Assembly (NCBI GenBank): GCA_035539855.1 | Contig: DATLHO010000006.1 | Coordinates: 1-8,461, forward strand | DNA length: 8,461 nucleotides | From: DATLHO01 sp035539855 | GTDB taxonomy: Bacteria > Bacteroidota > Ignavibacteria > OLB7 | Direction: 5' to 3' | In this document: positions 5,166-8,461 of the stretch, piece after piece | Position numbering within the stretch: position 1 is the first letter of the stretch | How the letters are laid out: every line of letters starts with the position of its first letter | Made by a program: the position numbers and the translations under genes | The notes under the pieces: generated by a model | Databases searched by the model: none | Seen by the model: only the letters and a program-made list of their open reading frames with translations | What the model was told of the DNA's origin: nothing

Positions 5166-7819
5166 GAACCCTACTGCCGCTCATACGACAGCGCCTCGAC
5201 AGCCTCAACGAGACCCAGCTGCGCGTCCTCTACTCGATCGTCGCGCTGCTGCCGCTCGCGTGGCTCGTGCTGGCGACCACCGTCTTCGTCAACGGCCTGG
5301 ACGAGAGCACCGACCGCATGAGCCTCGATCGCGAGATGCGCGGCAACCGATACGTGCTCATCGTGCGCTCGGTCGAGGAAGGCGGACCCGGCCACGAGGC
5401 GGGCATCCGCGCCGGTGATCGCGTCCTGGCGATCAACGGGACGGCGGTGACCCACGAGCTGCTCGCGCGCAAGCAGTCACGCCGCCTGCGCACCGAGGCG
5501 CCGGCGGGCCGGCCGGTCGTCTACGTCATCGAGCGCAACGGACGGGTGCTGCCGGTGGAGCTGACGCTCGTCGAGCGCGAGCTCAGCGACGGGATCTTCC
5601 TCGTGCCGCTGTTCTACCTCTTCACGCTGCTGTGGCTCGCGATCGGCACCCTCGTCGCCCTGGCGCAGCCGCGCGGGCGCATCCAGCGGGCGTTCTTCCT
5701 GACCGCGGCGTCGTGCGCGTTCGCGTTCTCGCTGCCCGGGGTCGCCTCCGGAGCCTTCGGCGGCGACTCGGTCATCACGGCGGTGCTCGTCGTGCTGCAG
5801 ACGATGACCGGAGCGTTCTTCTTCTCGTTCTGGATCTACTTCTGCTCGCTCTTCCCCGTCGATCAGAACCTCTTCCGCAGCGGCTACGGCAAGACCGTCC
5901 TGGCGATCCCGCCGTCGATGATGGTCATCGTGCTCGTGTTCGTCGCGATCGTCGAGGCGACCGGCGAGGAGAACGTGATGGCCGTGGTGCTCTTCGCGAT
6001 CTCGGTCGGGTTGATGCTCCTGATCGACCTCCTCTACTTCGTCGGCGGCATCGTGCTGCTGTACCGGGGCTACTCGCGTCTGGCGCCGACGGCGGAGCGC
6101 CGATCGATCCGGGTGATCCTCGCCGGAGCGGTGATCACGCTCATCGCGCTGCTGTCGCTGCCGCTGATGCTTTTCTTCCCGGCGGCCGGCATCAAGGTCG
6201 GCGCCGCCCTGCTGATCCCGATGGCGCTGATCCTCGCGCTGCCGGTGAGCTTCGGCTTCGCGATCTTCAAATACCAGGTGATGGATTTCCGCCTGGTCGT
6301 CAAGACGACGGTCGTCTACGTCGTGACGATGATGCTCGTCGGCGGGATCTATCTGGGCATCGCCTACGGCATCTCGCAGCTCTTCGGCGCGCTGATCGCG
6401 CGGCGCTTCCAGGACAGCATCGAGATCGCCGTGTTCGTCGGCTGCCTGCTGCTGTTCGATCCGATCAAGCGCCAGCTCCAGACGGCCATCGAGAACCGGT
6501 TCTTCCCGCAGCGCCGCGATTACTCATCGCACCTGGCGAGCTTCGCGAGCCTGGTCGAGCGCAGCGTCAACACGCGCGCGATCGCCGCACTCATCGCCTC
6601 CACCCTTCGCCAGACCCTCGACCTCGAGCGCGTGGCCGTGACGTCGGTCGCCAGCGATGCGCTCGAGACGATGGCGACGTCGTGCCGGGAGGATGGTGAG
6701 GAATGTGGTGAGGGCAGCACGCCGGAGCCGTTCGACGGCGAGGCGCTGACGGAGCTGGCGCGCGTGCTGCGTCGCTCGCACGGCATCGTCTCGCTCGAGG
6801 TCGTCGGCGGCGATCACCTCGCCGAGCTGCGCACGCGCTTCGCCTACGGCGTTGGTCTCTTCGCCCAGGGCCGGCTCGTCGGCCTGGCGCTCATCAGCCG
6901 GCCCGCCGGCGACGGATCGCTGCAGGGGCGGCAGGTTCAATTCCTCAACGGCGTCGCGACGCAGGGCGCCGCCGCGCTCGAGGTCGCACGGCTGTACGAG
7001 GAGGAGCTCGCGCGCCAGCGCTACGACGAGCAGCTCGCCGCGGCGCGGCACATCCAGCAGAGCCTGCTGGCGACCGACGTCCCGCGTCTGCCCGGGCTCA
7101 CCGCCAGCGTCGCGGCCCAGCCGGCGCAGGCCGTCGGCGGCGACTACTTCCGCGTCATCCGCCTCGACGACGCCCGCGTGCTAGTCATCGTCGCGGACGT
7201 GAGCGGCAAGGGACTTCCGGCGGCGCTGTACATGGCGCAGCTCCACGGCATGGTCTGCATCGCCGGCGCGACGTGCACGACGCCGGCGGAGATCCTGACG
7301 ACGATCAACGGACACCTGTTCGAGGAGATGGCTCGGGGCACGTTCGTGACCGCGACGGTGATGATCTTCGACACCGGCCGGGGCATCGTCCATTATGCCC
7401 GCGCCGGACACACGCCCATCCTCGTGCGCAACGCCGCCGGACTCCGGACGCTCGCCCCGCGCGGCCTCGCGCTCGGCGTCGTCGCCAGCACCACGTTCCT
7501 CGGCCATCTCGAGGAGCGCTCGCTGCGCTTCGCGCCCGGCGACACGTTCATCCTGTACAGCGACGGCGTGTCGGAGGCGATGAACGAGCAGCGCGAGCTG
7601 TACGATGACGAGCGGCTCATCGCGACGATCGACGCCGCCGCCGACGCCGGTCCCGACGATCTCTGCGCGGCGATCGTCGAGTCGGTCGACCGCTTCCGCG
7701 ACGGCGCCGAGCCGAACGACGACGTGAGCATCGTCGTGATCCGCGCCGAGGCGGTCACGACCGATGATAGAGCCGACGAACTCGAGCCCGCGAGCATCGC
7801 GGTCGCAGCCGAGGCGTGA
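5162..7819 (+). CDS. PDZ / multi-TM / GAF-like / RsbU-type PP2C serine phosphatase, copy 2
   Basis: An 885-residue paralogue of the preceding gene, co-linear along its whole length. TM1 spans about 22-44; the PDZ domain about 62-138 (core EAGIRAGDRVLAING); nine more TM helices lie between about 145 and 433; the shared linker NRFFPQRRDY is at 445-454; the GAF-like region about 460-605; the coiled linker about 607-636; and the PP2C domain about 637-868. Catalytic aspartates are retained: D661 (GGDYFR), D679 (ADVSGKG), D801 (YSDGVSEA), D853/D854 (NDDV), so both copies should be active. The membrane and PP2C parts are roughly half identical to copy 1 by eye, sharing FPVDQ after TM4 and VGGIVLLYRGY at TM6. 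The GAF-like region is the least conserved and carries an acidic stretch with two cysteines (C508, C515) absent from copy 1. The C-terminal tail is acidic/Ala-rich instead of Ser-rich. Stoichiometric production with copy 1 and heterodimer formation through the coiled linker are inferences. Confidence 0.92.
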   Translation: MRTLLPLIRQRLDSLNETQLRVLYSIVALLPLAWLVLATTVFVNGLDESTDRMSLDREMRGNRYVLIVRSVEEGGPGHEAGIRAGDRVLAINGTAVTHELLARKQSRRLRTEAPAGRPVVYVIERNGRVLPVELTLVERELSDGIFLVPLFYLFTLLWLAIGTLVALAQPRGRIQRAFFLTAASCAFAFSLPGVASGAFGGDSVITAVLVVLQTMTGAFFFSFWIYFCSLFPVDQNLFRSGYGKTVLAIPPSMMVIVLVFVAIVEATGEENVMAVVLFAISVGLMLLIDLLYFVGGIVLLYRGYSRLAPTAERRSIRVILAGAVITLIALLSLPLMLFFPAAGIKVGAALLIPMALILALPVSFGFAIFKYQVMDFRLVVKTTVVYVVTMMLVGGIYLGIAYGISQLFGALIARRFQDSIEIAVFVGCLLLFDPIKRQLQTAIENRFFPQRRDYSSHLASFASLVERSVNTRAIAALIASTLRQTLDLERVAVTSVASDALETMATSCREDGEECGEGSTPEPFDGEALTELARVLRRSHGIVSLEVVGGDHLAELRTRFAYGVGLFAQGRLVGLALISRPAGDGSLQGRQVQFLNGVATQGAAALEVARLYEEELARQRYDEQLAAARHIQQSLLATDVPRLPGLTASVAAQPAQAVGGDYFRVIRLDDARVLVIVADVSGKGLPAALYMAQLHGMVCIAGATCTTPAEILTTINGHLFEEMARGTFVTATVMIFDTGRGIVHYARAGHTPILVRNAAGLRTLAPRGLALGVVASTTFLGHLEERSLRFAPGDTFILYSDGVSEAMNEQRELYDDERLIATIDAAADAGPDDLCAAIVESVDRFRDGAEPNDDVSIVVIRAEAVTTDDRADELEPASIAVAAEA

Positions 7820-7887
7820 TCCGGTCGCGCGCCGGCTTTACCTGATCCCCGCAACAGCCGATGCGTGATTCGGTCACGCCCGGGCTT
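7807..7887. repeat. Imperfect direct repeat, 49-bp period, spanning a stop codon
   Basis: Bases 7807-7838 and 7856-7887 match at 27 of 32 positions without gaps; similarity continues weakly with a small gap to the cccc runs ending at 7850 and 7902. The first copy contains the last codons and the TGA of the second phosphatase (7817-7819); the second copy repeats the gcgtgat block in noncoding DNA. It may be a small tandem duplication of the gene's 3' end or a repeated transcript-end element. No strong hairpin is formed by either copy. Confidence 0.6.
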
Positions 7888-7956
7888 CATCCTATCGTCC
7901 CCGGCGTCGAGGAATCAATCACCCTCGATCGGTCACCTTTGCCGTCGCGCCGGCAT

Positions 7957-8461
7957 TCAGCCGCGGTAGCGCATCACCGCCTCGAGCATCGCCCGCGTCC
8001 CGAACTCCAGCGCTTCGAGCGGAATGCGCTCGTCGGCCGCGTGGATCAGTCGGCTGAAGGGCAGCTCCGGAGGCAGGCGCATCGGCGTGAAGCCGTAGGT
8101 CTGGATCCCGAGGCGGGTGAAGTGCCGGGCATCGGTCACCGCCGGCAGCAGGAAGGGGAGAGGGATCGCTCCGGGATCGGCCTCGCGCAGTATCCCGCCG
8201 AGCATCTCGAACTGACTCATGTCCGGAAGGGCGGGGGAGGGAGGACCCGGCTCCGTCTCGATCTCCACGTCCTCGCGTACCACCGCCCGCAGCTCGCGCA
8301 CCAGATCGTCGACCGTCTGACCCGGCAGGATCCGTGCGTCCAGCTCGATGGCCGCCTCGCCCGGGATGACGTTGACCTTCGCGCCGGCCTCGATGATCGT
8401 TGGCGTCGCGGTGTTGTGGAGAATCGCCGAGAGGTTGCCGCCGAGAACGCCGAGGCGTGGC
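7957..8461 (-). CDS. M20-family metallopeptidase (C-terminal part, cut by window edge)
   Basis: Read from the minus strand, the frame is open to the right edge; 167 residues and the stop (7957-7959) are visible. The opening segment LGGNLSAILHNTATPTIIEAGAKVNVIPGEAAIELDARILPGQT is the lid/dimerisation region typical of M20 peptidases of the carboxypeptidase S / PM20D1 / ArgE-DapE group (G-x-K-x-N-V-I-P then D-x-R-x-L-P-G). The end DARHFTRLGIQTYGF...LIHAADERIPLEAL belongs to the catalytic domain; the histidine coded by 8041-8043 is in the position of the last zinc ligand in this family. The N-terminal metal-binding part lies outside the window. These enzymes are zinc-dependent amidases acting on peptides or N-acyl amino acids; the substrate cannot be told from this part. 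It is convergent to the phosphatase pair and so not part of that operon. A GTG at 8299-8301 is internal, not the start. Confidence 0.9.
   Translation of the reverse strand, partial: PRLGVLGGNLSAILHNTATPTIIEAGAKVNVIPGEAAIELDARILPGQTVDDLVRELRAVVREDVEIETEPGPPSPALPDMSQFEMLGGILREADPGAIPLPFLLPAVTDARHFTRLGIQTYGFTPMRLPPELPFSRLIHAADERIPLEALEFGTRAMLEAVMRYRG

Noticed and set aside
7907..7928. 6-bp inverted repeat (7907-7912 with 7923-7928) as a terminator between convergent genes
   Set aside because: The stem is short, the loop is 10 nt and no T-run follows on either strand; too weak to call.
7957..8301. A separate 114-residue minus-strand gene starting at GTG 8301
   Set aside because: The frame continues unbroken to the window edge with typical M20 lid-domain sequence, so the GTG is an internal valine codon.

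Overview
The window is uniformly GC-rich and almost fully coding, with long spurious open frames on both strands. It looks like chromosomal DNA of a Gram-negative bacterium: there is a KdsC-type phosphatase for the lipopolysaccharide sugar Kdo, signal peptides, and membrane sensors with an extracytoplasmic PDZ domain. The combination of glycine-rich repeat proteins and PDZ/multi-TM/GAF/SpoIIE phosphatases recalls high-GC Acidobacteriota or related phyla. That placement is an inference from protein style; there is no marker gene here. No RNA gene, insertion sequence, CRISPR array or phage integration signature was seen.

Layout, left to right. (1) Positions 3-1000 hold the 3' end of a glycine-rich, fibre-like repeat protein and a small secreted Ala/Pro/Thr-rich protein, closed by a strong 12-bp hairpin at 1028-1054. 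(2) Positions 1172-2344 hold a HAD phosphatase of the KdsC/YrbI type and, 33 nt later, a peptide-methionine (S)-S-oxide reductase (MsrA), both apparently complete. (3) After a 202-nt gap, positions 2547-7819 hold two very large paralogous membrane proteins (872 and 885 aa) joined by an ATGA stop/start overlap. Each has one TM helix, an extracytoplasmic PDZ domain, about nine more TM helices, a helical linker, a divergent GAF-like domain, a coiled-coil linker and an RsbU/SpoIIE-type PP2C phosphatase with all metal-binding aspartates intact. (4) A short convergent intergenic region carries an imperfect 49-bp-period direct repeat that includes the stop codon of the second phosphatase. (5) The 3' part of an M20-family metallopeptidase runs on the minus strand to the window edge.

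The centrepiece is the phosphatase pair. Topology reasoning (positive-inside, even TM count) puts the PDZ domain outside the cytoplasmic membrane and the GAF and PP2C domains inside. Each protein therefore looks like a complete transmembrane switch from an envelope signal, perhaps a protein C-terminus, to dephosphorylation of a cytoplasmic partner-switching protein. No STAS antagonist, anti-sigma kinase or sigma factor is encoded nearby, so the targets are unknown. Tandem duplication with divergence concentrated in the GAF region suggests two inputs to one output, or a heterodimer. The KdsC and MsrA genes upstream are compatible with an envelope/stress theme but do not prove a link.
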